Part shown: positions 24,986 through 35,523 of the stretch, in pieces | How the letters are laid out: each line of letters begins with the position of its first letter | How positions within the stretch are numbered: position 1 is the stretch's first letter | Source of the DNA: Chytridium lagenaria | Taxonomy: Eukaryota > Chytridiomycota > Chytridiomycetes > Chytridiales > Chytridiaceae | Direction: 5' to 3' | DNA length: 64,000 nt | Assembly: GCA_025449115.1 (NCBI GenBank) | Contig: JAHLKC010000076.1 | Coordinates: forward strand, 124,001-188,000 | Position numbers and translations under genes: made by a program | The notes under the pieces: generated by a model | What the model saw: the letters and a program-made list of their open reading frames with translations, nothing else | Database searches by the model: none | What the model was told of the DNA's origin: nothing

Positions 24986-26416
24986 ATGGCATCCAACTTG
25001 GACTTTCCCGAGATGACAGACGTAGATAGCATTCTACTAAAAGCCTCTGCAACGCAGGCTCCTGGCGATCAATGAAAACGAGATGGATCTTCGTGGATCT
25101 CACAGATGAGATGATGAGCTCATGACACTACGGATACCTTTCAAAGTGCCGTGAAATCCGGAGAAATCCATAGACTGGCTTATCAAGGAAAAGCAGAAGG
25201 AAGATTAACGAGTTATTGCGGAAATATAGGACTGTGAGCGAATTTAGGAAACTTAAGAGTTTGGTTTACGGTGTGGAGACAAAAACGGAACGGAAGAAGA
25301 TGAGCATAGAGGATAAAGGTTCCATGCTAGATCTGTCTCCAAATTTGATGCCATCGCTTCACCGATACAAACAGCTACATCTTTAGACTCCACGAGATGC
25401 CAACTCAGACCTCACAGTTCCCTCCATCTCCCATCTCAGGTCCTTCAGCAAACGACATATGGAAGATGTACATCTCCAATCTTCGCCGCCCCCGTAGACT
25501 TCCTTCATCATCCGTTCCTCAGCCACCATCCTCAAGACCCATCATCATACCAAACCATCATCGCATCCAAACCCAAAACCCAAGGCACTCAATCACGACC
25601 CTGTCAAAACCCCAAAACTCACTCCAAGTCTCCATCGAACGATAAAGATTCACCGCGCTCTCTCAAATCTCGGAAGAAAAGAACCTTAAAAAGACCATCC
25701 CCGTAAAGCAGGCCTTAAGCCCTATTCCCCGTCCTTCAAAGCAAGTCACCCCACCTACGAACCCCACGTCCCCACATCCATCCAAAGACCTATCACCAAT
25801 AAACCCTCCCCCTCCGTCAACCCCCAACTCAATCCAACTCATAAAATCATCCGCGAACCGTCCTCATCATCCGTCCGGTCATTTAAAGGATCCTCTGCAC
25901 AGGAAAGAGCCGACGCGTTGTCAAGTCTGTTCCCGGATCGCGACTCTCCAGTCTCCCAAAATTCAGAGTGGAGCCGTATCCTTGAACGAAAGTAAGCATG
26001 CGATTAGAAAGTCAAGATCGAGGGAGAGAGATGAGAAAGAGCGTAGGTGATGAAACACCTTAATTTTTTAAGAGGCTTCTCATTTTTCGTTTTGCTGGAT
26101 CCAACCCCCCCCCCCACAACACACACACACCGCTCCCCCGCCTTTCCTCTTAACTCACTCAAGCTTCCAATGTCTGCGTGTACACTACATCCCTCAATCT
26201 CCTTTACGTTAAAAACCACTGAACCCAAATTATCCCTCATCAGACCACACTTTACTCCAGACCGCGTAGTGCTCGGTCACCTCTCAAATTTTTGTTGCAA
26301 GCTTATCTCCAAACTTACATGTCCCGAAAACCCCTTCCATTCACATTTGCTTATCCTACAGGGGACAGAAATATTTAATGCGCAGATTATTAAGTCGGGG
26401 GTTGATGAATACCTAG
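24986..26416 (+). CDS. Unrecognised protein gene, frame-broken
   Basis: I do not recognise the family. From ATG 24,986 the peptide MASNLDFPEMTDVDSILLKA leads, through short frame changes, into charged helical text (SIDWLIKEKQKED at about 25,170-25,205, then LLRKYRTVSEFRKLKSLVYG at about 25,212-25,270, then SMLDLSPNLMPSLHRYK). A Pro/Ser-rich middle follows (25,400-25,860), then SSAQERADALSSLF and SQNSEWSRILERK ending at a gtaagc donor near 25,990. A plausible last exon from about 26,362 restores the split Lys codon, reads GQKYLMRRLLSRGLMNT and stops at about 26,416. Composition and splice signals suggest a real gene with indels, but decayed coding sequence is equally possible. Confidence 0.4.
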
Positions 26417-27117
26417 TTTCGTGCGTTGAAACAACTTAAGTTTTCTGAGTATTTCCATCATTACAAATTGCATGATTCCGAAATGTTCTTTCACCTTCCT
26501 ACCTCTCTCCTTCCCCATCCTCATAAATTCCTTCCCCACATCTTAATATGAAAGCTTTTGTAAAATTATGCGATATTTTAGCAGTCTAGCAATAAGTAGT
26601 AAGTACATAACCTTAAAATGGTCGTTTGTGTAATGGGCAATTCTGGGATTAATGCGGGAAGTAAAGCACGTCGCAGGTGACGGACATCAAGACAGATATG
26701 GCCAAGACAGATAAGCTCGGTCCCATTTAAATTAACCCTTGGCCTTACAAGTAACAGATATAATACGACTATATTTCAGTGTGCAGTTTTTGCATATTTA
26801 AATAGTTAGAATAAAGGGCTTGATTTTGCATGGGTGCCCTTCACACCGACCCCTTTCACTATCCCCATTTCCTAAAGAAGCACTGCGCTCCTCCCAACTC
26901 GGGCAATTTCATCCACCTCCTCCACACGGCTCAGGAGTCCCCCGACCCTCTTATCCTCGTCCTCATTATGGTGTCTTTGATGTTGTTCAAAGTGAAAATA
27001 GCATGACTATCGGAGATGAGGTGGTCATAGGCTGCAAGTCACGTGATCCTGAACTCCAAGCAAAAGAAGAAAAAAGAAGAAAAATTTGAAGCCCCCTTCA
27101 TATTTCACTCACCATCA
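26417..27117. other. Intergenic region upstream of the peroxidase gene
   Basis: About 700 bp, AT-rich in its first half. An open frame at 26,820-27,089 has no family signature and lies directly upstream of the peroxidase ATG, so I read it as promoter and 5' UTR. Confidence 0.5.
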
Positions 27118-28351
27118 TGACTATCGGTCTGTCGAAGGTTCAGCAGGCTGCTGCAGAGTCCGCAAGTATTGAGTGAGTTTACTGGCTTCATTTCCTTGTT
27201 CTCTCCACTTTTGTGCTGCTTGGCATGCTTCAAGGTGTGGATTCCAGGCATGCAACTCCTGGAGAGCTTTCTGATGACTATCTACGTATGCTTTTGTCAT
27301 GTCATCTCAATCTCAGGGAGAAGGGCTGCCACCCTATCTTGTAGTATATGTCGATGCCGCTATCCTTATATCTGAGCATGCACCTTTAAAGCTCACACTG
27401 ATCTTTCTAAAGTCCGTCTTGCTGGCCGATGCTGGTACTACTGTGTAGCACAAAACTGGGGTGCCAACGGCTCTATGCAGTTCACACAGTCGCGGGCCAC
27501 GGCGCAAACCACGGTTTGGTAAGCATTACGATCCGTTATCCATATGAGTCACATTATTTAAAAGGTCCACCGTACATTGAATAGGGCATCGCTCGCGATC
27601 TTCTTTCCCCAGTCAACGCCGCCACCCCAACATCCGTTGCCGACATGTGGCAGCTTGCTGGTAAGTCGCCATCGATACGGTGCCCGCGGCACGGGGTAGT
27701 TGACCTTGAGGTATGATGTAAGGCTTGTTGGAATTAACGACCTAATGCTGTCTTCATGGTGTTGAAGTTACAGATCCCTTCCGTGTCGGTGTATCGACTG
27801 CGAGGAGGCACTGCACCCTACGGTCGCCTCCCTGACGCTGAAAGGCGCTGACCACTCCGCACTATCTCCACCGCATGGTAGGCTTCAGTAGAGAGGCTGA
27901 ACTGACAGTGATCTAGGGTTTAACGTCAGGACATTGTTGTCTTAGGGTGCTCCTCCCTCGGGTACGTTCATCATACAATAGAGCATTCTTTAGCTTCCTT
28001 TTAACCGCCTTTTATTTTTCTACGCATCATAGCCGCATGCACGCTGACCGTTCTGGTTTCGAGGGTCCGTGGGTCGAGGACCCCACCCGCTTCACTAACG
28101 CCTACTTCATTGATATCCTCAAGGGCAAGTGGGAGGAGGGTGTAAGCTCTGCCGGCAACAAGCAATTTTTCGACAAGGCGAAGGGCACTGCTATGGTCCC
28201 TACTGACCTTGTCCTTGCCACCGACCCCATTTTCAGGCCCCTCGTTGAGAAATACGCTGCCGACCTCCAGGCTTTCTACGCTGACTTTGCGGTTTCTTAC
28301 CAGAAGCTTCAGGAGCTCGGATGCTCCAACCTCATCGCCATCGATGTTTAA
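27118..28351 (+). CDS. Class I haem peroxidase (ascorbate/cytochrome c peroxidase type)
   Basis: This enzyme reduces hydrogen peroxide using ascorbate or cytochrome c. The ATG at 27,118 begins MTIGLSKVQQAAAESASI. Family landmarks appear across small exons: VRLA near 27,415, GANGSMQF near 27,465, then HGANHGL joined over an intron to GIARDLLSPV and SVADMWQLAG (27,590-27,660). APYGRLPDAE follows near 27,810, then FN..QDIVVL near 27,925. The last exon (28,030-28,351) is clean and highly codon-biased: SGFEGPWVEDPTRFTNAYF, MVPTDLVLATDPIFRPLVEK and the C-terminal helix. GFEGPW marks the class I proximal loop. No presequence is obvious, so the location is unclear. Frame breaks near 27,430, 27,800 and 27,950 hit the active-site segments. 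Confidence 0.8.
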
Positions 28352-28484
28352 CTTCATCACATTGTTTTTTATCATTATATAAAGTAAACTGTCGCTACGA
28401 ATAGGACAAAAAAAAAAAACACAATCAAAGTTAAGAGTCGAAGTGGCACTGAAAACATTGACCTGAAATACCTGAACTGAAAGA

Positions 28485-29436
28485 ATGGATGCTCCTCCCC
28501 TACACGCCTACGCACCATCACCGCTCTGGCTGACATTGACAATGTCCCCATCCATCATCATCATGCACCATCATCTGCTTCTGGCGACTTGGTTGGCGGA
28601 TAATGTCCCCATCCATCATCATCATGCTCCTCCCTGCTTTTCAGAGGGTTGGGTCCGTCCCTTGGCTCCTCCTGACATCCTTCCATCACAGTCGAAGCTC
28701 TTCGCAAGATGTTGGTCGAATACTCGGACTCTTGGTTAGGCATAAACTATATCAAACCCCTTGCAGACTTTTACCTCGACTTACACCAGCCCGACACCTT
28801 GACATTATCGTCTTCACTCCCTTAACGGCTGTGCTGGCTGGCTCGCTTTCTTTAAAGGAGACTAGAGAACTCGTCAAGGAACAGGTTCCAAACTCAGAGA
28901 AAGAACGAAACAAGCTTGGACTTCTTGGGGAAGCCAGGCGTCGAATTTGCAACGCAATATGGGAGAGATGCGGAACGTTGGGGAAGGGTCTGACGACGGA
29001 AAATGCAAACCATTAAAGTCTTTTCCAGTGACCATGGGAGTTGAAAACATGGCAATGCCCAACGAGTGTAAATGTTGGGTCAAGGCATCTTGGTGAGAAA
29101 TGGAGATTGGGCAAGTGATTTCGACGGTTCAAACACGACCACATTCCAGCTGTGCGTCAATGCACTGGGAATGGCTACGTACCTTGCCATGCTTGCCACT
29201 CTTCGGGGAAGAAAAGGTATGCGAGAAGTGTGGCGGTGAAGGATTCTTTAAGAAGCAGCAAGTTAGTGTGGGCAGCAAACCATGCCGTGCCCTTCATGCG
29301 ATGGAAAGCCGAAAAGTGTTCTGATTGCGATGGACGGGGAGGAAATGGTGACGTGTGCAAGCGTTCCGGGTCGACCATCGATCGGTACGTCGTCAAGATG
29401 ACAGGCTCGTTGATGTTTCCGTGTCAGTCTTATTAA
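28485..29436 (+). CDS. Broken gene for a CxxCxGxG cysteine-rich (DnaJ-type zinc finger, SSUH2-like) protein
   Basis: Coding text is scattered over all three frames. A His-rich start contains PIHHHHAP twice. It is followed by EALRKMLVEYSDSWLG and NYIKPLADFYLDLHQPDTL (28,690-28,800). Downstream lies a cluster of zinc-binding pairs: CRQCTGNGYVPC, CHACHSSGKK, CEKCGGEGFFKKQ and CSDCDGRGG (29,150-29,345). Spaced CxxCxGxG pairs are the DnaJ central zinc-finger pattern, also found without a J domain in SSUH2-like proteins; no J domain is visible. One-base shifts are needed near 28,600, 28,670, 29,155, 29,218 and 29,290. The density of breaks is higher than in neighbouring genes, so a pseudogene is a serious alternative. 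Confidence 0.45.
28541..28627 (+). repeat. 61-bp-period direct repeat in a His-coding segment
   Basis: The 26-nt word beginning aatgtccccatcc and ending atcatgc occurs at 28,541-28,566 and again, without mismatch, at 28,602-28,627. The 61-nt period is not a multiple of three, so the second copy is read in a different frame. Both copies encode PIHHHHAP in the favoured frames. Confidence 0.8.
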
Positions 29437-30291
29437 GAGAAAAGACCCATCTACAGCGTTTTCCGCACCGTGTCCCTTCCAGATCTCTCGGATGCGCAGT
29501 CAAGGCCAGCAATCATATTTTTAAGTTGTGGTCTGCAGAGGCTGGTATCGAACCATTGACGACGACGACGACGATCCAATTCTTCTACCGGATTGGATCC
29601 TCGGGATACCTTGGTTGACTTTCAGACGTGATGGAATCTGTCACAGCAAGCTGAGTGCAACGAAACCATCTTCATCTTTCAATGTCGTTTCGACGACTAA
29701 GATGACGAGAACGTGCGCAACGCCTTTGGATGATGCAAGGGTTTTCATCGTATGAATGCACACATGCATCGCACTTTTTTTGCTACTGCGGAAGATGCTT
29801 CCGCATCGCGACATGGGCAAGCAAGTTATCGTGTTGTTCACGTTCAGGGTATCCATCTGGACAGCTTACTTAAAATTTGGTCTTACTGTTGCTGGTGCAG
29901 CAAGTGTGATTGCAACGGCTGCCTACTTTGTTGTATCGTCATTACGTGAGGAGATATTCATTTCTACTGCCTGTATGTACTGTGCTTCTACTCATCTTAA
30001 TCCCGATACAGTTACAATTACCTTCTAGTTGGTATCTTCCTACTTTAGCTAGATGTTGGATGCAGCCGTTTAAGACGAGAATGCTGGTGTAGATGCTTAA
30101 ACAACTAAGCAAGCTTCTAAAACTGAATGACGGACTCGAGCGGTGACGTTCTGTCCTTAGCAAATCAGAAAATTTGAATATATAGTGAAAACTGAAAAAA
30201 AAGAAAGAAGAGTGCAAAAAGAGCAAAAAAATATCCATTACCTCTTTGACCCATCACCACCATCACCACACCCAACCACCAGCTGAGAAGG
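29437..30291. other. Region without a confident gene; one possible membrane ORF
   Basis: Open frames at 29,528-29,755 (a short Asp run from gac repeats) and 29,756-30,028 are of doubtful status. The latter contains a good hydrophobic helix, TVAGAASVIATAAYFVV, near 29,885-29,935. Either they are the 3' exons of the Cys-rich gene or chance frames. The last 150 bp are the AT-rich leader of the Qcr2 gene. Confidence 0.4.
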
Positions 30292-32051
30292 ATGTTTAAA
30301 GCCACTTCCCGCTCCGCACAACGGCTGCAGCCTACCCTTAAGCGGTCATACGCTGTTGTCTCCTCGCCGTCGATTACTCAAGGAAAGGCGATCAGCCTGC
30401 CGTTGCCCCTGCTGCTCTTAAGGGCGTCTCAAAGACCGCTGGCGGTGTCTCCATCGCGACTCTTGATGGACGGGTCCCATCAGTAGCTTGTCCCTCGTGG
30501 TTGCCGCCGGTTCTCGTAACGAGAGCGTCGATGCTCCTGGTGCTGCTCACTTTTTGAAGACCTCTATTTTCAGGGTAAAGTCTCTTTCCGACTTTCTTGT
30601 TCTGCGGAGACGGAGACCACACTGGATGAAAGGATGCTTTTCTATTCAGGAGCTGCCGTGTCTCTTCTTTTTTTAAGATCTTTATAAGTATTTATTTGCT
30701 GATACTTTCTTTCACTTTCCGTGAATCTCGATCGCATGGAACCCTTCAACGTTTGTGTATCATTATCTTGAACCTGTAGTCTGTGCCTGGCGACAACTTC
30801 TGCAGGATCGTGAGAGAACTCGAGCTTAGGGGAAACACTTTCGAATCTACATTGACTAGGGAGCACCTCATCGTTACGTCTACCTTTCTCAGGGATGACT
30901 TGTAAGGATCTCCTGCTTTTGAAATTGAAGGATCTATGCTTGAACTCTCTCCGATCAGTTCGCTGATGGCCCTTCTTCGTTTCTCAGAGTCGATGTTGTG
31001 CCTCTTCTTGTCAACCAAGTCTTCAACCCCTCCTTCCAGCCCTACGAATTCCTTGAGGCACAACCTTTTGTCGTCAGCGAATCAGCCGCCGCGCTCTCCG
31101 ACTCCACCACTGAGGTTATCGACAAGCTTCACCAGGTGGCCTTCCGCACTGGTCTTGGAAATTCTCTCTTCGCGAACCCCGCATCCGTTGGCGGTTTGAA
31201 AAGGGCTCACCTCCAGGACTTTGCCGGAAGCTACTTCACCTCTGACAGGGTCGCTCTTGTTGGTACCGGCGTTGCCCATGATGAGGTTTCCGAGCTCCTT
31301 GAGGCTTCCCTTAAGGCCGTCTCCTTGTCCTCCGCCAAGCCCTCCATCGCGGGCTCGAAGTACTTTGGCGGTGAGGCCCGTATTGAAGCGGGTGCCAAGT
31401 CTACCGCCACTTACGCCGTCGCGTTCAACTCCATCCCCTTCACCTCCCCCCAATATGCGGCCTCCCTCGTTCTTGCTGCCATCCTTGACGGCAGCCGTCG
31501 CTTGAAGTGGGGTTCTACTGGCGCCTCTGGTCTCCTTGCTGCTGCTACTTCTGCTGACGCTTCAGTTTCCGCCTTCTCTGCTGCATACACTGACGCTGGT
31601 CTCTTTGGCTTTGTTGTGAAGGGATCTACCGGCTCAATCAAGGACGCTGCGCAGAAGAGCATCGATGCCGTTAAGAGCGTTGCTTCCGGTGTTTCTTCCG
31701 CTGTTCTTGAGAAGGCTAAGAAGGCTGCCGTTTTGGACTCCGAAGCTACTTTGTTCGGATCCCGCGACGCTGCACCCAAGTGATCGGAAAGCACGTGTTG
31801 GCTACTGGTAACTACGCTAACATTACCGAGCTCGCCGCTGCCATTTCCAAGGTCTCTGCTGACGAGGTTGCTTCGGTTAGTAATTTACTATACATTGTTT
31901 GGTTATTTTATTGTTGTTTAATTTAATATTCATTGAATTGACGACCGTATTTGATTTGCAGCTCGCCAAGAACGTTCTTTCGAGCAAGCCCAGCGTTGTT
32001 GCTCGCGGAAACCTACTTAAGCTTCCCTATGCTGACGAGCTTAAGTTTTAA
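30292..32051 (+). CDS. QCR2: Cytochrome bc1 complex core subunit 2 (M16 family)
   Basis: A structural core protein of mitochondrial complex III. The ATG at 30,292 opens a basic presequence (MFKATSRSAQRLQPTLKRSY) typical of matrix import. Core 2 landmarks follow: VSIATLDG, SLVVAAGSRNES and GAAHFLKTSIF, where the active M16 HxxEH motif is absent, as expected for this non-catalytic subunit. After an intron come VRELELRGNTFESTLTREHL, VNQVFNPSFQPYEFLEAQ, HQVAFRTGLGNSLFANP and the long C-terminal half to LKLPYADELKF, with the stop at 32,049-32,051. Frame corrections are needed near 30,385, 30,465 and 31,780. Strong C-ending codon preference fits high expression. Confidence 0.92.
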
Positions 32052-32575
32052 TCTCGCCCTTAACCCGATTGCTAGAAACTGAACTTTTTTCGACATTCTC
32101 ACCCTCACCTCCACACTTCATTTTTACTTGTTCTCCTCCTCCTTTTCAGCCTTCCACCGTCTCATTTTGCTGTTGAAGCTGGTGATATTTCCAACATCCT
32201 CCGTCCTTTCCTTTCTGTGTTTTGTTGTTTTTGTTTTAGAGAGGGGATTTGGGCGTAGGCACCTCTGTTCACGGACAGGTGTTTTAAGATTGCTAAGGGA
32301 AAGAATACATTTTTCTCTCTGGAATTTGTGCATTGTCAAACAGGCCTCGACAATCCCTGAGAATACACCACCCAGCTTGTCGGCAAGCGCCTCTGTATAT
32401 TATACAATCCATATACCGGCTCGCCCACCTTGCTAGTTCCTGGCATAGCTATATCTATCCGTCCCTTTGTTACCTCAAATATCCTTTCTGTCTTTCATTG
32501 TTGGTGCGGCTTTTGGCTTCTCGATCCCACCATCTCGAATATCAACCTTTCGCCGGTCGTGTGTGATATCAAGTC
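32052..32575. other. Intergenic region, T-rich
   Basis: About 520 bp, pyrimidine-rich on the plus strand. It holds the Qcr2 3' UTR and the promoter of the CFAP53-like gene. No supported ORF. Confidence 0.55.
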
Positions 32576-34951
32576 ATGGCTTTGCTAGGCGATTCCATGG
32601 CCTCACTGGATGTATGTTTCTCCATTTCATACTTTCAGTTTCCATCTTTAGGGAGGTTCTCTTGACACCATTTTGGAACACCAACTAAACCTGACCCCTT
32701 CTGTGACTTCCTTCCTCGCTGCTAGAGGGCAACTCGGCCGGTCCAGAAATCCGATTACCTTATTGTGAATAGAAGAAGAGAAGAGGAGAATAGGAACAAG
32801 ATGGTGGAAAGGACAAATTATTATGCTGCGACTGCGCTCAAGGTGTGTATCCTCTATTGGAATCTCACGGCATTCTGTCTTGTGGCTGTCGCAAAAGCTG
32901 ATACCACTATCTAGTCAACATTTGAGGAAACCTCCACAAACGCCATCAGAAGAAACCATCTTTTTCGACGCCTTGAGGAGCTGAAAACCGGTGAAGATAT
33001 TAAACTTGAACAAAGACGTCAAAGGTTTAGAAATGCTCTGTATTTTTGCTAATGGAGATTTAGATTGAGTGACCTTTTTAAGACAGGATGAGGAAAGGTA
33101 TTCGGAGGAGTTGATTCTAAATGAAGAGACCCAGGGGTCGAGGTTAGAGAGAATGAAGGCAAGGATGGAGGAATTGAGATCACGACGCGAGGCGGAGAGA
33201 CAGCAGATTGTGGAACAAAAGTTGTTGCACAGCGATGGAGGTATGTATTTCATCCTTTGGTCCGTCCGCGATGTATTCTGCTTCCCTTATGATTTATTAA
33301 ATGCTATGAAATATATATGGAGGTGATTAAATGATTTTAACTTGCCAAAATATAGAAATCAATGCGACGAGCTTCGTACAATCGAGTCGAAACTCCTTGA
33401 ACGGGAGGTTGCGGCAAAGAGGGCGGATCAATTGGTGGAAGCGGAGGAGAAGAAGGCCCGAAATCTTGAAGGTTAGTGACTACGACAGGACAGGCTACCC
33501 TGATGCTGCTTTTGCGCGAGATGTCAAATTTCATTTATTTTTTTAATTTTTATTGTTTTGAATAGAGAAAAAGTACTACGACAATTTATGGGAACAAGAC
33601 CGACAGATGAAGATTGCCAAGGAAGAAGCGGAGAGACACAGGCAGAAGGAGATGAATGCTGCCACGACGGCGATTTTGGAGGCGCAGTTGGAGCTGCTTA
33701 GAAAGCAGGCTTCTGAGGAGGAGCGCCTGAAGCAGGAGGAAGCGAAACTTATGGTAAATCATGATTCTTGGATCATTCCTTTACAGTTTTGTTTGCATTT
33801 TTATGTCGCAACCGATAATGGGAAGAAAAAGACAATGTCGGATTTAATTATCTCAACTTACACGTGTCCATCTTCCATTTTCTACATGTGAACAGCGTCA
33901 AGAAATGGAGATGCGTGAACTCGAAGACGAGCGCAAACGGCAACGCAAGCTCGCCGAACAGCGTATTATCCGTCTTGAGCTCGACAAATTCAACCGGATT
34001 AAGATTGAGCAACGTGCGAGGAAGTCAAGGAATCTTTGGAGCTTGACATGAAGATCGTGAACGAGTTTTTCAGAATGGACCAAAGCGAGGCTGAGACTAA
34101 GTCGAGGAGGAGGGCTGAACTCCGAAAAGAAATGCAGCTTTATAGAGAGCATCTTATGGAACAGCAGAGGATTGAGCGAGAGCGGGAGAAAGAGATTGAG
34201 AAATTGCAGAAGGAGGAGAATGATAAGGTATGGATGTGATCTTATGTATAAGTGATAGCGTATTGATACAAATCTTTTACTTATGAATTTGATAATTTAG
34301 CTTTGGATGACCCGCGCGGAGAAGTGGAAGAAGGAGCAGCAAGCCAGAGATCATCTTATGCAAGAGGTTTTGGAAGGACGTCGTGAGCAGCTTCAATATG
34401 CCGGTATGCATCAATTTTTTTTAAAATTTCAAAGGATGGACTAACTGTTGTATTTCCTGTATTCAGTTGATCAAAACCAGCAACGGCTTCAGCAGATTGC
34501 AGATGAACGCGAAGTTACGCTTCGTCAGATTGAGGCGGCACAACGTGTGGAAGAGGCCGACAGACTTCAGAAAGAGGCTATGGTGCATAACTACCGGGAG
34601 GCACTTGCAGCTCAAATTGATGCGACCGAAGAAAGAAGAGGGAGGACCGGCGCAAGATCGGTTTGGAAGCCGATGCTTTCAAGGTAAATTTTTTTTCATT
34701 TTCCTTACTTTTAATGTATTTCTTTATGGAATCTTGTTATTTCTCTTCTTTCATAATGACTTGCTAATTTGAGCTTATCTGAATAATGTGTTACTGCAGG
34801 CGGCTGACGAGCGATATCGAGAGCTTCTTGCCTCTGAAGTTGAACGCACACTTCATAATTTCAAGGTAAATCCCACCTTCCTTTTTTCCTTCAACAACTT
34901 TGTTAATCTAATGTAACAATTAATTTTGTCTTTGTCTTATAGTTAGGGTGA
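32576..34951 (+). CDS. CFAP53: CFAP53/CCDC11-like ciliary coiled-coil protein (TPH domain)
   Basis: An axonemal and basal-body protein needed for motile cilia; in animals it binds doublet microtubules and helps dynein docking. The short first exon (MALLGDSMASLD, ATG 32,576) is followed by about eight small exons. The protein is almost wholly helical and charged. It matches CFAP53 in order: LSDLFKQDEERYSEELIL, RMKARMEELRSRREAERQQ, QCDELRTIESKLLEREVAAK, YYDNLWEQDRQMKIAKEEAE, then IVNEFFRMDQSEAETK, MTRAEKWKKEQQARDHLMQE and a C-terminal ADERYRELLASEVERTLHNF. The stop at about 34,951 follows a short last exon. One or two frame slips occur (about 34,020 and 34,640). Coiled coils can mislead, but the ordered, aromatic-containing matches favour CFAP53. 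Confidence 0.78.
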
Positions 34952-35523
34952 GATTGCAATTCTTGAGTAAGACCCTAAATAGTCGTTCAAACTTCATGGT
35001 TGATCCGTTATTATGTGATACTACCCAGACTGAACCTTCCCCGCCCCTGCTTTCCATTCGCCTTTATTAACTACCCCTTTTGCATTTGTAAATGAGACTC
35101 GCTATTTTCTTAAAAAAACGTGCACAAGTTTGCCTTTTTTGATTTGCCAATAAAAGTGAATGTAAGAATTGAGCCTTTATGCATTTTAAGGGAAAAAAAC
35201 TTCATGACAAAGAACACACAGAAGAAGAATAAGTACAGTGGTAAAACAGAGGGACACGTGGCATGTACACCCGAAAACAATGAAAGACTCCTTTTTTTCG
35301 CTTTCCCCGCCTGTTAAGGGGTTCTTTTTTCTTTCACGAAAACGGAGAGAACATGAAGGAAATACATAATACATGCGAGGGTGTCAGAGATTTTCAAATT
35401 GATACCTCCACTATGAAACAGGTATTTATGGAAAAGGTTGCAATCAAGTGGGGATGTGAGTTTGTGAAGTGGTAAGGATCGGTTCAGGGGATGCAAGAAT
35501 AAGAGACCTGTTTAATAGTATGA
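34952..35523. other. Convergent intergenic region
   Basis: About 570 bp between the stops of the CFAP53-like gene (plus) and the ion channel gene (minus). Both 3' UTRs fall here. I see no gene. Confidence 0.6.

Noticed and set aside
26047..26439. 130-codon plus-strand frame
   Set aside because: It begins in a C-run and CA-repeat stretch and lies mostly in what reads better as an intron of the unrecognised gene; only its end overlaps a plausible exon, in another frame.
28541..28627. The two 26-nt repeats as a CRISPR or satellite unit
   Set aside because: Only two copies, inside apparently coding His-rich sequence.
31082..31794. Two minus-strand Gly/Ala/Glu-rich frames over the Qcr2 gene
   Set aside because: Antisense of highly codon-biased Qcr2 coding sequence.
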